From positions 1 to 64,000 of the forward strand of contig NZ_JABEZU010000005.1 in assembly GCF_013149785.1 (NCBI RefSeq): a stretch of DNA of 64,000 bases, in the 5' to 3' direction. Source of the DNA: Isoptericola halotolerans (lineage in GTDB: Bacteria > Actinomycetota > Actinomycetes > Actinomycetales > Cellulomonadaceae). This document shows positions 1 through 10,070 of this stretch, in pieces; the stretch's first letter is position 1, and each line of letters starts with the position of its first letter. The position numbers and the translations under genes were made by a program. Under the pieces are notes generated by a model. That model was not told the origin of the DNA, searched no databases, and saw only the letters and a program-made list of their open reading frames with translations.

Positions 1-91
1 GCCCGGTCCCATACCGAACCCGGAAGCTCAGCCCTTCAGCGCCGATGGTACTGCCCTGGAGACGGGGTGGGAGAGTAGGACGCCGCCGGAC
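1..91 (+). rRNA. rrf: 5S ribosomal RNA, 3' part
   Basis: The first ~91 bases read as the 3' three quarters of a bacterial 5S rRNA: the loop CCGAACCCGGAAG, then GCGCCGATGGTACTGC, GGGAGAGTAGG and the closing CGCCGCCGGAC. The 5' part lies before the window. It marks the downstream end of an rRNA operon, followed at once by a strong terminator. The exact 3' end is uncertain by one or two bases. Confidence 0.93.
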
Positions 92-101
92 ACCCATTCA
101 C

Positions 102-133
102 GAAGACCCCGCACCTTCTGGTGCGGGGTCTTC
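102..133 (+). terminator. Terminator of the rRNA operon
   Basis: A perfect 14-bp inverted repeat (GAAGACCCCGCACC, loop TTCT, then its complement) starts about ten bases after the 5S rRNA. There is no long T tract, as is common for actinobacterial terminators, but the stem is very stable and well placed. Confidence 0.85.
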
Positions 134-258
134 GTCGTCTCCGGAACGGCCTGCGTCCAGGAGCGAGGCCGGTCCACGAGCTCGGCGGCTCACTCGGTCA
201 CTGGTCACCCACCGCTGTCAGGGGCGTGAACGATGCCTGTGGGGGTATGCGCGACCAC

Positions 259-264
259 TAGACT
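259..264 (+). promoter_or_regulatory. -10 box of gatC (leaderless)
   Basis: TAGACT lies seven bases before the gatC ATG, and no Shine-Dalgarno sequence precedes that ATG. This fits a leaderless transcript starting at or next to the start codon. No convincing -35 is seen. Confidence 0.5.
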
Positions 265-271
265 GGCAGCC

Positions 272-568
272 ATGTCCACCATCTCCCGTGACGAGGTCGC
301 GCGCGTCGCTGCCCTGGCGCGCATCGAGCTGCGCCCTGACGAGCTGGATCGGCTCGCCGGTGAGCTCGACGTGATCGTCGAGTCGATCGCCAAGGTGAGC
401 GCGGTCGCGACCCCCGAGGTTCCTGCGACGAGCCACCCGTTGCCGCTGTCCAACATCTTCCGCGCGGACGAGCCGGTTCCTGCACTACCGGTCGAGGACG
501 TGCTGGCCGGTGCCCCGGCCGCCGAGGACGGCCGATTCGCCGTGCCGCAGATCCTGGGGGAGGAGTGA
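272..568 (+). CDS. gatC: Asp-tRNA(Asn)/Glu-tRNA(Gln) amidotransferase subunit C
   Basis: A 98-residue protein of typical GatC length with the N-terminal pattern [17 protein letters not shown] and a C-terminal region containing LRADEP-like NIFRADEP. GatC stabilises GatA and clamps it to GatB in the complex that amidates mischarged Glu-tRNA(Gln) and Asp-tRNA(Asn). It is the first gene of gatC-gatA-gatB, with one base between its stop and gatA. The ATG at 272 was chosen over an upstream in-frame start because a -10 box sits seven bases before it. Confidence 0.96.
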   Translation: MSTISRDEVARVAALARIELRPDELDRLAGELDVIVESIAKVSAVATPEVPATSHPLPLSNIFRADEPVPALPVEDVLAGAPAAEDGRFAVPQILGEE

Positions 569-569
569 C

Positions 570-2090
570 ATGACCGATCTGACCAGACTGTCTGCTGCCG
601 TCCTGGCAGAGAAGCTGCGGGCCGGTGAGGTGACCAGTGTCGAGGTCACCCAGGCCTGCCTCGACCGCATCGCGGCCGTGGAGCCCGCCGTGCACGCCTA
701 TCTGCACGTGTCCGCGGACGAGGCTCTCGCCACGGCACGCGACGTCGACGCCCGCCGTGCCGCCGGCGAGGAGCTGCACCCGCTGGCCGGCGTGCCGATC
801 GCCGTCAAGGACGTCGTCGTCACCCGGGGGATGCCGTCCACCGCCGGCTCGAAGATCCTCGAGGGCTGGGTGCCGCCGTACGACGCGACCCTGGTCGAGC
901 GCATCCGCGCCGCGGGCATGCCGATCCTGGGCAAGACCAACATGGACGAGTTCGCCATGGGTTCCTCCACGGAGCACTCGGCATACGGGAACACCCACAA
1001 CCCGTGGGACCTCGAGCGCATCCCGGGCGGCTCCGGCGGCGGGTCCGCCGCGGCGGTCGCGGCCTTCACCGCCCCGTTGGCGATCGGCACCGACACCGGT
1101 GGATCGATCCGTCAGCCGGGTGCGGTGACGGGCACCGTCGGCGTGAAGCCGACCTACGGTGGCGTCTCCCGCTACGGCCTCATCGCTCTCGCCTCGAGCC
1201 TCGACCAGGCCGGCCCGGTGACGCGTACGGTCCTCGACTCGGCGCTGCTGCACGAGCTGATCGGCGGGCACGACCCTCGCGACTCGACCTCGATCCCCGA
1301 GCCCTTGCCGGATCTCGTCGGAGCCGCTCGACGCGGCGCACAGGGCGACCTGTCCGGCGTCACCGTCGGCGTCGTCACCCAGCTGCAGGGCGAGGGGTAC
1401 CAGCCCGGCGTGCAGGCACGCTTCGAGGAGTCGCTCGAGCTGCTCACGAAGGCCGGCGCGAAGGTCGTCGAGGTCTCCTGCCCGCACTTCGAGTACGCCC
1501 TGGCGGCCTACTACCTCATCCTGCCCGCCGAGGCGTCGAGCAACCTGGCGAAGTTCGACGGCATGCGGTTCGGCCTGCGGGTCGAGCCGGAGGACGGCCC
1601 GGTCACCGCCGAGCGCGTGATGGCGGCGACACGTGGTGCAGGGTTCGGTGACGAGGTCAAGCGACGCATCATCCTGGGCACCTACGCCCTGAGCGCCGGC
1701 TACTACGACGCCTACTACGGCAGCGCCCAGAAGGTGCGGACGCTGATCCAGCAGGACTTCGACGCGGCGTTCGAGCAGGCCGACGTCCTGGTGTCCCCGA
1801 CGTCCCCGACGACGGCGTTCAAGCTCGGCGAGAAGCTCGACGACCCGTTGGCGATGTACCTCAACGACGTCGCCACCATCCCCGCGAACCTCGCGGGCAT
1901 CCCGGGCATCTCGGTGCCGAACGGCCTCTCGGTCCCCCCGGAGGGCGGCGACGCGCTGCCCACAGGATTCCAGGTGCTCGCTCCCGCGAAGGCCGACGAC
2001 CGCCTCTACCGCGTCGGCGCTGCCCTCGAGGCGGCGCTCGAGAGTCGCTGGGGCGGCCCGCTGCTCGACCGCGCCCCCGACCTCGGCTGA
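570..2090 (+). CDS. gatA: Asp/Glu-tRNA amidotransferase subunit A (amidase)
   Basis: This 506-residue amidase-signature protein releases ammonia from glutamine or asparagine for the tRNA amidotransferase. The Ser-cisSer-Lys machinery is visible: Lys in [10 protein letters not shown] near residue 79, the Gly/Ser-rich stretch [14 protein letters not shown] near 152-166, and the nucleophile in [11 protein letters not shown]. Length matches GatA. The start ATG follows GGAGG-like GAGGAG inside the end of gatC, so translation is coupled. Confidence 0.97.
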   Translation: MTDLTRLSAAVLAEKLRAGEVTSVEVTQACLDRIAAVEPAVHAYLHVSADEALATARDVDARRAAGEELHPLAGVPIAVKDVVVTRGMPSTAGSKILEGWVPPYDATLVERIRAAGMPILGKTNMDEFAMGSSTEHSAYGNTHNPWDLERIPGGSGGGSAAAVAAFTAPLAIGTDTGGSIRQPGAVTGTVGVKPTYGGVSRYGLIALASSLDQAGPVTRTVLDSALLHELIGGHDPRDSTSIPEPLPDLVGAARRGAQGDLSGVTVGVVTQLQGEGYQPGVQARFEESLELLTKAGAKVVEVSCPHFEYALAAYYLILPAEASSNLAKFDGMRFGLRVEPEDGPVTAERVMAATRGAGFGDEVKRRIILGTYALSAGYYDAYYGSAQKVRTLIQQDFDAAFEQADVLVSPTSPTTAFKLGEKLDDPLAMYLNDVATIPANLAGIPGISVPNGLSVPPEGGDALPTGFQVLAPAKADDRLYRVGAALEAALESRWGGPLLDRAPDLG

Positions 2091-2112
2091 CGGACCCACG
2101 AAGGAGATGACT

Positions 2113-3609
2113 GTGACCCAGATGGTCGACTACGCCGACGCGGTCCGCCGGTACGACCCCGTCCTCGGGATCGAGGTGCACGTCGAGCTCGGCACCCGCA
2201 CCAAGATGTTCTGCGCCGCGGAGGTGGAGTTCGGCGGCGAGCCGAACACCCAGACGACGCCGGTGAGCCTCGGCCTGCCCGGCGCGCTGCCCGTGGTCAA
2301 CGGCACGGCCGTGGAGTACGCGATCCGCATCGGCCTGGCGCTCAACTGCCAGATCGCCGAGTCCTGCCGCTTCGCCCGGAAGAACTACTTCTACCCGGAC
2401 GTCCCGAAGAACTTCCAGACCTCCCAGTACGACGAGCCCATCGCCTTCGACGGCTGGCTCGACGTCGAGCTCGAGGACGGCACGGTGCACCGCGTCGAGA
2501 TCGAGCGGGCGCACATGGAGGAGGACGCCGGCAAGAACACCCACGTCGGCGGGTCGACGGGGCGGATCCACGGCGCCGAGTACTCGCTCGTGGACTACAA
2601 CCGCGCCGGCATCCCCCTGGTGGAGATCGTCACCAAGCCGATCACCGGCGTCGGTGACCGCGCACCGGAGGTCGCCCGCGCCTACGTGCAGGCGCTGCGG
2701 GACATCTTCCGCGCCCTGGACGTGTCCGAGGCCAAGATGGAGCGCGGCAACGTCCGTGCCGACGTGAACGTCTCGCTGCGTCCCACCCCGGAGTCGCCGC
2801 TCGGCACACGGACCGAGACCAAGAACGTCAACTCGTTCCGCTCGGTCGAGCGCGTGGTCCGCCACGAGATCTCGCGCCAGGCAGGAGCGCTCGACGCCGG
2901 CCGGACGATCGTGCAGGAGACGCGGCACTGGCACGAGGACACCGGCACGACGACGTCGGGCCGGGTGAAGTCCGACGCCGAGGACTACCGCTACTTCCCC
3001 GAGCCGGACCTCGTGCCCGTCGAGCCGTCCCGCGAGTGGGTCGAGGAGATCCGGGCGACGCTGCCGGAGCTGCCGCAGGCGCGCCGTCGTCGGCTGCAGA
3101 CCGAGTGGGGCTACGCCGACGCCGAGATGCGGGACGTGGTCAACGCCGGGGCGATCGAGCTCATCGAGGCGACCGTCGCCGCCGGGTCGAGCCCGGCCGC
3201 CGCCCGCAAGTGGTGGATGGGCGAGCTGGCCCGCCGTGCCAAGCAGGACGAGCGCGAGCTGGCCGACCTGCCGATCACTCCGGCGCAGATCGGCGAGCTC
3301 CAGGGCCTGGTCGACTCCGGTCGGATCAACGACAAGATCGCCCGCCAGGTCCTCGACGGTGTGCTCGCCGGTGAGGGCGACCCGGAGGCGGTCGTCGTGG
3401 CCCGCGGGCTCGAGATCGTCTCCGACGACGGCGCGCTGCTGGCCGCCATCGACGAGGCGCTCGCCGCGCAGCCCGACGTCGTGGAGAAGGTGCGCGGAGG
3501 GAACCAGGGACCGGTCGGCGCGATCATCGGCGCGGTCATGAAGGCCACCCGGGGCCAGGCCGACGCCAAGCGCGTGCGTGAGCTCGTCCTGGAGAGGATC
3601 GGGGCGTGA
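2113..3609 (+). CDS. gatB: Asp/Glu-tRNA amidotransferase subunit B
   Basis: GatB binds the mischarged tRNA, activates the acyl group with ATP and transfers ammonia supplied by GatA. The 498-residue protein has the family's N-terminal block [21 protein letters not shown], the motif FFYPD-like [17 protein letters not shown], and a C-terminal YqeY-type helical tail (about residues 345-498). An ATG at 2107 directly abuts the ribosome site AAGGAG; GTG 2113 is six bases from it and is preferred. The stop overlaps the next gene. Confidence 0.97.
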   Translation: MTQMVDYADAVRRYDPVLGIEVHVELGTRTKMFCAAEVEFGGEPNTQTTPVSLGLPGALPVVNGTAVEYAIRIGLALNCQIAESCRFARKNYFYPDVPKNFQTSQYDEPIAFDGWLDVELEDGTVHRVEIERAHMEEDAGKNTHVGGSTGRIHGAEYSLVDYNRAGIPLVEIVTKPITGVGDRAPEVARAYVQALRDIFRALDVSEAKMERGNVRADVNVSLRPTPESPLGTRTETKNVNSFRSVERVVRHEISRQAGALDAGRTIVQETRHWHEDTGTTTSGRVKSDAEDYRYFPEPDLVPVEPSREWVEEIRATLPELPQARRRRLQTEWGYADAEMRDVVNAGAIELIEATVAAGSSPAAARKWWMGELARRAKQDERELADLPITPAQIGELQGLVDSGRINDKIARQVLDGVLAGEGDPEAVVVARGLEIVSDDGALLAAIDEALAAQPDVVEKVRGGNQGPVGAIIGAVMKATRGQADAKRVRELVLERIGA

Positions 3610-4187
3610 GAGCACCCGTCCTGCACGGGGAGATGATGCGGCTGCGCCCGATCGAGGCGCGGGACGCGGACAAGCTCTGGGAGTCGCTGCACGACCCGGA
3701 GGGCATGCGCCTGACGGGGACGACGGCGACCTTCACCCGGGAGCAGATCGACGAGTGGGCCGCCACCGTCGCCGAGCAGGACGGTCGGTACGACTGGGCG
3801 ATCACCCCCGGCGCCGTCCGGGACGGGGAGCTCGTCAGCGACGAGCTGATCGGCGAGATCGTCCTCAACGACCTCGACCCGGGCACCCGCGGCGCCAACC
3901 TGCGTCTGCAGATGCTGCCCGACTACCGCGGTCGCGGGTACGGGCGCGAGGCCATCGAGGAGGTGCTGCGGTTCGCCTTCGACGGCGTGCCCGGTGATCG
4001 CGGTCCCCGGCTGCACCGTGTCGGCCTCGACGTGCTGAGCATCAACCCGCGGGCCAAGGCGCTCTACGCGTCGCTGGGGTTCGTCGAGGAGGGCCGGCTG
4101 CGGGAGGTCTACCGCGACGGCGAGACCTGGGCCGACGCGATCGTGATGAGCGTGCTGGAGGACGAGTTCCGGGACCACCACCGCTGA
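3606..4187 (+). CDS. GNAT family N-acetyltransferase (RimJ/RimL type)
   Basis: A 193-residue GCN5-type acetyltransferase. The acetyl-CoA loop [14 protein letters not shown] is near residues 100-113, and the C-terminal pattern [19 protein letters not shown] is typical of RimJ/RimL proteins that acetylate N-termini or small amines. The GTG start overlaps the gatB stop (GTGA), so it is translated with the gat operon; whether it has a role in translation is unknown. The substrate cannot be deduced. Confidence 0.88.
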   Translation: MRAPVLHGEMMRLRPIEARDADKLWESLHDPEGMRLTGTTATFTREQIDEWAATVAEQDGRYDWAITPGAVRDGELVSDELIGEIVLNDLDPGTRGANLRLQMLPDYRGRGYGREAIEEVLRFAFDGVPGDRGPRLHRVGLDVLSINPRAKALYASLGFVEEGRLREVYRDGETWADAIVMSVLEDEFRDHHR

Positions 4188-4194
4188 TCGTCGT

Positions 4195-4231
4195 CGCCCG
4201 GGTCCCCGCTCCTCAGCGGCGGGCCCGGGCG
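4195..4231. terminator. Bidirectional terminator between convergent genes
   Basis: CGCCCGGG and CCCGGGCG close a hairpin with an inner TCCCCGCT/AGCGGCGGG stem and the loop CCTC. It spans the short gap between the acetyltransferase and the photolyase on the opposite strand and overlaps the photolyase stop. Confidence 0.6.
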
Positions 4232-5589
4232 AAGTGGTCGAGGGCGACGCGTCGTTCGACGGCGTGGTCGACGATCGGCGCGGGGTAGCTCTCCGGCGGC
4301 TCGTCGAGCCGCCACGGCTCCTGGACCCGTGCCGCCGGGACGTCCCCCAGCTCGGGGACCCAGCGGCGGACGTACGCGCCGTCGGGGTCGAACTTCTTGC
4401 CCTGGGTCACCGGGTTGAAGATCCGGAAGTACGGCGCCGCGTCGTAGCCGGTGCCGGCGACCCACTGCCAGTTGAGCTGGTTCTGCGACACGTCACCGTC
4501 GACCAGGTGCTCCATGAAGTGCGCGGCCCCCCGTTGCCAGCGCACGTGCAGGTCCTTGACGAGGAACGACGCGACCACCATGCGCACCCGGTTGTGCATC
4601 CACCCGGTGGCCACCAGCTGGCGCATGCCCGCGTCGACGATCGGGTAGCCCGTCCGGCCCGCCACCCACGCCCGGAACCGTTCGTCCTCCCGGGTGCCCC
4701 GCGCCCACGACTCCTCCGGCACGACAGTCCGCAACGAGCGGGTGCGGGCGCCCGGCTGGTGGTGCAGGACGTCGGCGTGGAACTCCCGCCAGGCCAGCTC
4801 CGAGCGGAACGTCGTCACGTCGTCGGAGGGCGCGCCGTCGGACGCCGCGACAGCGAGGTCGGCGAGCAGGGTGCGCGGGTGGATCTCTCCCCAGCGCAGG
4901 TGCACCGACATGGCCGAGGTGCCGGCGAGGTCGGGTCGGTCCCGGTGCTCGGCGTAGCCGGCCAGCCCGTCGTCGAGGAACGTGTGCCACCGCCGTCGGG
5001 CGGCCTCCTCACCCGCGCGGGGCAGCCGCGCGTCGGTGGCCGGCGCCGTCGGCAGCTCGTCCGAGGCCAGGCGCGCCCACGGGATCGATCGCGGCCGGAT
5101 CGCGGGCGCGCGCCAGCCGTGCTCCAGCCATGCCCGGCGGAACGGGGTGAACACCTGGTAGGGCGTTCCGGCGCCCGTGCGCACCCGGCCGGGGGAGACG
5201 GCGTAGGCGGAACCGGTCACGACCAGTCGGCGGTCGTCGTCGGCCAGCGTCTGCGTCACGGCGTCGTCGCGCTGCCGTCCGTACGGTTCGTGGCTCGCCG
5301 CCACGTGCACCTCGGTCGCCCCGATCTCGCGGGCCACCGCGGGCACCACCTCGCGTGGGTCCCCACGACGGACGACCAGCGCGCCGTCGCACGCGGAGTC
5401 GAGGGCGCTCAAGGACCCGAGCAGGTAGACGAGCCGGTTGTGCCCGGCGCGCGACCAGAGCGCGTCGTCCAGGACGTAGAGCCCGACGACGTCGCTCCCG
5501 TCCTGCCGGGCCGACTCCACGGCCGCGACCAGCGCAGGGTTGTCGGCGAGGCGCAGGTCGCGGCGGAACCACATCACGGTCGAAGGCAC
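4213..5589 (-). CDS. phrB: Deoxyribodipyrimidine photolyase
   Basis: A 458-residue light-driven DNA repair enzyme that splits cyclobutane pyrimidine dimers. The N-terminal antenna domain opens with VMWFRRDLRLADNPAL. The FAD-binding C-terminal half carries GYPIVDAGMRQL, the WMHNRVRM motif and NWQWVAGTGYDAAPYFRIFNP, all diagnostic of class I photolyases rather than animal cryptochromes. The GTG start is supported by a -10 box (TACCGT) six bases upstream. It is followed on the other strand by a convergent acetyltransferase. Confidence 0.95.
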   Translation of the reverse strand: MPSTVMWFRRDLRLADNPALVAAVESARQDGSDVVGLYVLDDALWSRAGHNRLVYLLGSLSALDSACDGALVVRRGDPREVVPAVAREIGATEVHVAASHEPYGRQRDDAVTQTLADDDRRLVVTGSAYAVSPGRVRTGAGTPYQVFTPFRRAWLEHGWRAPAIRPRSIPWARLASDELPTAPATDARLPRAGEEAARRRWHTFLDDGLAGYAEHRDRPDLAGTSAMSVHLRWGEIHPRTLLADLAVAASDGAPSDDVTTFRSELAWREFHADVLHHQPGARTRSLRTVVPEESWARGTREDERFRAWVAGRTGYPIVDAGMRQLVATGWMHNRVRMVVASFLVKDLHVRWQRGAAHFMEHLVDGDVSQNQLNWQWVAGTGYDAAPYFRIFNPVTQGKKFDPDGAYVRRWVPELGDVPAARVQEPWRLDEPPESYPAPIVDHAVERRVALDHFARARR

Positions 5590-5595
5590 CCGACC

Positions 5596-5601
5596 ACGGT
5601 A
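5596..5601 (-). promoter_or_regulatory. -10 box of the photolyase gene (leaderless)
   Basis: Read on the minus strand, TACCGT is followed by six bases and then the GTG start of the photolyase. No ribosome binding site is present, so a leaderless message is likely. Confidence 0.45.
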
Positions 5602-5712
5602 GATGCTCGGCGCCCCGGCGTCGGTCTGGGCGGTCTCGCCGTGGGTGGTGCGGCACGTCCGCGCCGCGGACGGGGCCGAGGGGTGCAGACCGCCGGGGCG
5701 TGACCTGGGCGC

Positions 5713-6267
5713 TCAGCGCAGCCAGGTCCGGGCACCCGGCACCGACGACGCGGCCCAGGCACGCCCGAGGCCCCAGGTGTCGCCCGCCCGGCTCAGCGCC
5801 AGGGCCGCCAGCAGAGCGGCGTACACCACGTGCTCGTCGACGACCGGGTTGTGCGAACCGGCGGCGAACGGCCAGGTCGACAGCCACAGCGAGAGCATGA
5901 GCAGCCCGCCCGCGACCGCGGCGGCCCGCATCCCGACGCCGAGGAGCAGGGCGAGCCCGGTCCCGAGCATGCCGACCATGAACAGCACGTCGGTGACGGA
6001 TCCGGGCAACGCGGCGAAGACGCCGGACAGGGGTCCGGCGGCGTGCTCCAGGTAGCCCGCCGTCGGCGACGTCCCGGTGGTCAGCCAGGCCGACTCGGAC
6101 GGAGTGGCGTAGCCGAGCCCGAAGGTCTTGTCGAGCACGGGCCAGAGGAAGACGATCGCGAGCAGGAGGCGGCAGCAGGCGAGGGCACGGCGTGCGGCGA
6201 CGCCGCCGGGCGTGCCGCCGTCGGCGGCCGTGGGGCGGGTGCTGGTCGGCACGGAGGTCGTGGTCAT
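5713..6267 (-). CDS. DoxX-like membrane protein
   Basis: A 184-residue membrane protein with about four hydrophobic segments. The first (ACCRLLLAIVFLWPVLDKTF) is followed by a GLGYATPSESAWLTTGTSP loop, and later segments carry VLFMVGMLGTGLALLLGVG, as in DoxX/SURF4-type proteins of actinobacteria. Its substrate or partner is unknown; some relatives take part in thiol redox or thiosulfate use. ATG 6267 follows GAGGACGAC. The gene is divergent from ilvD, with a 213-base shared upstream region. Confidence 0.75.
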   Translation of the reverse strand: MTTTSVPTSTRPTAADGGTPGGVAARRALACCRLLLAIVFLWPVLDKTFGLGYATPSESAWLTTGTSPTAGYLEHAAGPLSGVFAALPGSVTDVLFMVGMLGTGLALLLGVGMRAAAVAGGLLMLSLWLSTWPFAAGSHNPVVDEHVVYAALLAALALSRAGDTWGLGRAWAASSVPGARTWLR

Positions 6268-6396
6268 CGTCGTGTCGTCCTCGTTCGTCTCGGTGGTTCG
6301 GACACTGCATCGTGGGCGGCGTGACACCGGGCTCGCCAGCGCCGGGCAAGAGGTGAAGCGTTTATGCAGCCCGGACGCCCACGAGGCGGGACGGGT

Positions 6397-6426
6397 GTGC
6401 CGGGTCGCCGTGCCACGGCGTACGCT
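6397..6426 (+). promoter_or_regulatory. Candidate promoter of ilvD
   Basis: GTGCCG (6397-6402) and TACGCT (6421-6426) are 18 bases apart, upstream of the ilvD ribosome site AAGGAG at about 6467. This is the only promoter-like pair seen in the ilvD/doxX divergent region. Confidence 0.35.
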
Positions 6427-6480
6427 GCGCGGGCGTGCCGCCTGCGGTACGTCGTCGCACCGGTACGAAGGAGCAGTGAC

Positions 6481-8340
6481 ATGAGCCGCCCCCTGCGCTC
6501 CCGCACATCCACCCACGGCCGCAACATGTCCGGCGCCCGCGCGCTGTGGCGCGCGACCGGCATGGGCTCGGAGGACTTCGGCAAGCCGATCATCGCGATC
6601 GCGAACTCCTACACGCAGTTCGTCCCGGGGCACGTGCACCTCAAGGACATGGGTGACCTCGTCGCGGGCGCCATCCAGGAGGCCGGTGGGGTCGCCAAGG
6701 AGTTCAACACCATCGCCGTGGACGACGGCATCGCGATGGGGCACGGCGGCATGCTGTACTCGCTGCCGAGCCGCGACCTCATCGCCGACTCCGTCGAGTA
6801 CATGGTCAACGCGCACTGCGCGGACGCCCTGGTGTGCATCTCCAACTGCGACAAGATCACCCCGGGCATGCTCAATGCGGCGCTGCGGCTGAACATCCCG
6901 GTCATCTTCGTCTCGGGCGGGCCCATGGAGGCCGGCAAGGCGATCGTCGCCGACGGCATCGCGAAGACCAGCCTGAACCTCATCAACGCGATCAACTACT
7001 CCGCGGACGAGAACGTCTCCGACGAGGCGCTGGCCAAGGTCGAGGAGGCCGCGTGCCCGACCTGCGGGTCGTGCTCGGGGATGTTCACCGCCAACTCGAT
7101 GAACTGCCTCACCGAGGCGCTCGGGCTCTCGCTGCCGGGCAACGGCTCGACCCTGGCCACGCACGCCGCGCGCAAGGAGCTGTTCCTCGAGGCGGGCCGG
7201 ACCATCGTCGACCTGGCGAAGCGGTACTACGACGACGAGGACGACTCGGCGGCTCCGCGCGGCATCGCCACCAAGGCGGCGTTCCACAACGCGATGGCGC
7301 TCGACGTCGCGATGGGCGGCTCGACCAATACGGTGCTGCACGTCCTTGCGGCGGCGCAGGAGGGCGAGATCGACTTCACGCTCGCCGACATCGAGGACAT
7401 CAGCCGCCGTGTGCCGTGCCTGAGCAAGGTGGCGCCGAACCACCCGGACTACCACATGGAGGACGTCCACCGGGCGGGCGGCATCCCCGCGCTGCTCGGT
7501 GAGCTGCGTCGTGCGGGCCTGCTCGACACCGACGTCACCACCGTGCACACGCCCACGCTCGAGGCGTGGCTGGACGACTGGGACATCCGCTCCGGCAAGG
7601 CGACCCCCGAGGCGCTCGAGCTGTTCCACGCCGCCCCGGGCGGGGTCCGCACCACGCAGGCGTTCTCCACGCAGAACCGCTGGGAATCCCTGGACACCGA
7701 CGCCGCCGAGGGCTGCATCCGCGACCTCGAGCACGCCTACACCGTCGAGGGCGGGCTCGCGGTGCTGCGCGGCAACCTCGCCGAGGACGGCGCCGTGTTC
7801 AAGACGGCGGGCGTGGACCCGGACGTCTTCCACTTCGTGGGCAAGGCCCTCGTGTGCGAGTCGCAGGACGAGGCCGTGGAGAAGATCCTCACCAAGCAGG
7901 TCGAGCCGGGCCACGTCGTCGTCGTGCGCTACGAGGGTCCGGCCGGTGGCCCGGGCATGCAGGAGATGCTGTACCCGACCTCGTTCATCAAGGGCCGCGG
8001 GCTCGGCAAGGTCTGCGCCCTGATCACCGACGGGCGGTTCTCCGGCGGCTCCAGCGGCATCTCCATCGGGCACGTCTCCCCGGAGGCCGCTGCCGGCGGC
8101 GTCATCGGACTGGTCGAGGACGGCGACGAGATCGCCATCGACGTCGACTCGCGTTCCATCCACCTCAACGTGCCCGACGAGGTGCTCGCCGAGCGCCGGG
8201 CCAAGATGGAGGCCTCGGAGAACCCGTGGCAGCCGGTGGACCGCGACCGGTACGTCTCGCCCGCGCTGCAGGCCTATGCGGCCATGGCGACGTCCGCGGA
8301 CCGCGGCGCCGTGCGGGACTTGAACCGGCTCTCTCGGTGA
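6481..8340 (+). CDS. ilvD: Dihydroxy-acid dehydratase, E. coli-type
   Basis: IlvD dehydrates dihydroxy-isovalerate and dihydroxy-methylvalerate to the keto acid precursors of valine, leucine and isoleucine. At 619 residues it has the length of the E. coli enzyme. Iron-sulfur cysteines are visible in [10 protein letters not shown] (Cys123) and in [17 protein letters not shown] (Cys192-198); the active-site GRFSGGSSG is near the C-terminus. Where the second paralogue has TPCN, this one has [10 protein letters not shown], the oxygen-sensitive [4Fe-4S] type. ATG 6481 has AAGGAG nine bases upstream. A second, different ilvD lies at 11032. Confidence 0.96.
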   Translation: MSRPLRSRTSTHGRNMSGARALWRATGMGSEDFGKPIIAIANSYTQFVPGHVHLKDMGDLVAGAIQEAGGVAKEFNTIAVDDGIAMGHGGMLYSLPSRDLIADSVEYMVNAHCADALVCISNCDKITPGMLNAALRLNIPVIFVSGGPMEAGKAIVADGIAKTSLNLINAINYSADENVSDEALAKVEEAACPTCGSCSGMFTANSMNCLTEALGLSLPGNGSTLATHAARKELFLEAGRTIVDLAKRYYDDEDDSAAPRGIATKAAFHNAMALDVAMGGSTNTVLHVLAAAQEGEIDFTLADIEDISRRVPCLSKVAPNHPDYHMEDVHRAGGIPALLGELRRAGLLDTDVTTVHTPTLEAWLDDWDIRSGKATPEALELFHAAPGGVRTTQAFSTQNRWESLDTDAAEGCIRDLEHAYTVEGGLAVLRGNLAEDGAVFKTAGVDPDVFHFVGKALVCESQDEAVEKILTKQVEPGHVVVVRYEGPAGGPGMQEMLYPTSFIKGRGLGKVCALITDGRFSGGSSGISIGHVSPEAAAGGVIGLVEDGDEIAIDVDSRSIHLNVPDEVLAERRAKMEASENPWQPVDRDRYVSPALQAYAAMATSADRGAVRDLNRLSR

Positions 8341-8372
8341 GCCTCGGCCAAGGCTTGATCTAGAGATGTAGC

Positions 8373-10070
8373 ATGAATGCCGTGACAACGGGCTTCTCCG
8401 ATGCTGACCTTGAACCGCTCTACACGCTCCGAGCGGAGGACATGCAAGCCTCCGATCTAGAGCGATGGACGGCGGTCGTTCCGGGCGACGAGTCCGTGCT
8501 CAGGAAGTTGACGGGTCCAGGGCCAAAGCTGTTGAAAGGCCCCCGGGGTAGCGGAAAGAGTACGTTCCTGAAGCGCGCGTATGCGCGCCTCTCGTCCAAT
8601 AGTAGCGTGCTCGTAGCCTATATCAACTACTCAACACATCTGGCGCTAGAGCCTCTAATGCTCAATTCTGAGCAATCGCTGGAGCACTTCCGTCAATGGC
8701 TAGTGTACAAAGTGATTATCGGACTCGATGAAGCGCATGCCGACTCATCGCCGCCCCAGCTTCGGGAATTGGCAAAAGTAGGTCGATCCTATATAAACGA
8801 ACTTGGCACCAAAACTGGGGAAGCCCCAAAGACTCAAATTCAACCGATGTCGCCCGCCGAGTTGTTGAATTTTATCGAGCGCTTGGCGCTAGACGAGGGG
8901 CGATCTCGAGTCGTTCTCTTGATGGACGATGCCGCTCACGCGTTCATGCAGCAGCAGCAGCGAGAATTTTTTGAGCTCTTCCGCGCATTGCGTTCAAGGA
9001 CCGTAGCATGTAAAGCCGCAATATATCCCGGCGTGACTTCATATAGCCCATTCTTCAACGTTGGGCACGAGGCCGAGGAAATTGAGATATGGATCCGCCC
9101 TGATGGGCCTGACTATCTGCCAACTATGCGCGCGATATTCAAGGCACGATTCCCTGAGTCGATGCAGGAAGCGGTAAGGCAGGAACTGGTAGATATGGCC
9201 GCACACGCAGCCTTCGGTCTACCTAGGAACTTCCTGAATATTCTTTCCGATTCTCTGGGCGATCCAGATGACCGCGAGTTCGCCCCAAGTGCGCCCAGTT
9301 TGCGTCGTCTCCGAGTTGCGATTCAGGACAACGCCAACCGCGCTCGAGCTCTTTTCGCTGAGATCTCAAAGAAACTTCCACGCTACGCGAATTTTGTGGA
9401 AGTTGGATCTGAGGTTCAGAACAACATGGTGGACCAGATCCGCAAAACCAACATGCTTCGCTCGAGGGGACCCGCGAAGTACGTCGGAATTGCGATCGCC
9501 CAGCCTTGGGGTAGCGAACTGGGGCAAATAGTATCACTACTTGAGTACGCCGGATCTGTTCGTCGCATAGGAACGGTATCTCGCGGTGAGACTCGCTACG
9601 AGCGTGTTCAGATTCACACATCGATCCTATTTGCCGAGACTGCGCTTGGCCTTGGCCGCAACCTATCAGCTGAGGACGCGAATCGGGCACTTGCTCGACA
9701 GAGCGCTGATGACTTCGTGCGTCGGCAGGCCGACAGAATAATGACGCATGAACTCGTGGACAGGTGTCGGCTCAATCTATCCCCTTGCCCAGTTTGTCAA
9801 AGCCCGAGGGTTTCCGAAGATGCAGCGTTCTGCTATAAGTGCGGCGCGTCCCTTACTGTAGAGTCGGTTTATGCATCACTCTTGGCCGCAAAGGTCGAAG
9901 TTCTTGACCTTCCCGAGTTGAAGGTCCATCGAATTCAAGATGCAAATATCCGAACGGTGCAGGACGTTATTCTTGATGAGGGAGGATCGCGACTTAGGTC
10001 GGTCAAGAGTATTGGTGAGATATGGTCGGCTCGCATTAAGGCGCGAGCTGAAGAGTTTGTAACGTTGTGA
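8373..10070 (+). CDS. P-loop ATPase with zinc ribbon and C-terminal helix-hairpin-helix
   Basis: A 565-residue protein not assignable to a housekeeping family. Walker A is GPRGSGKST (residues 56-64) and Walker B is VVLLMDDA (about 180-187), as in STAND/ORC-CDC6-like AAA ATPases. A four-cysteine zinc ribbon (CPVC...CYKC, about 472-490) follows. The C-terminal ~60 residues resemble the helix-hairpin-helix of RNA polymerase alpha CTD, a nucleic-acid-binding fold. There is no signal peptide or membrane segment, so it is likely cytosolic. Base composition is far lower in GC than its neighbours (52-55% in two 60-base lines counted). Its stop overlaps the start of a HEPN-type gene. Role as the sensor or regulator of a defence or toxin pair is inference. 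Confidence 0.7.
   Translation: MNAVTTGFSDADLEPLYTLRAEDMQASDLERWTAVVPGDESVLRKLTGPGPKLLKGPRGSGKSTFLKRAYARLSSNSSVLVAYINYSTHLALEPLMLNSEQSLEHFRQWLVYKVIIGLDEAHADSSPPQLRELAKVGRSYINELGTKTGEAPKTQIQPMSPAELLNFIERLALDEGRSRVVLLMDDAAHAFMQQQQREFFELFRALRSRTVACKAAIYPGVTSYSPFFNVGHEAEEIEIWIRPDGPDYLPTMRAIFKARFPESMQEAVRQELVDMAAHAAFGLPRNFLNILSDSLGDPDDREFAPSAPSLRRLRVAIQDNANRARALFAEISKKLPRYANFVEVGSEVQNNMVDQIRKTNMLRSRGPAKYVGIAIAQPWGSELGQIVSLLEYAGSVRRIGTVSRGETRYERVQIHTSILFAETALGLGRNLSAEDANRALARQSADDFVRRQADRIMTHELVDRCRLNLSPCPVCQSPRVSEDAAFCYKCGASLTVESVYASLLAAKVEVLDLPELKVHRIQDANIRTVQDVILDEGGSRLRSVKSIGEIWSARIKARAEEFVTL

Noticed and set aside
258-2099. Long antisense open frames opposite gatA, gatB, ilvD, cimA and others
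   Set aside because: Typical of very GC-rich DNA. They have no family motifs and low-complexity His/Arg/Gly composition.
6435-6479. Possible leader peptide before ilvD ([14 protein letters not shown]), GTG eight bases after a -10-like box
   Set aside because: No branched-chain codons, no terminator follows, and its end overlaps the ilvD ribosome site; probably chance.
8341-8372. Search for direct repeats or attachment sites at the ends of the low-GC insert (compared with 10937-11031)
   Set aside because: Only trivial 6-7 base matches such as GATGCC were seen, so no target-site duplication is claimed.
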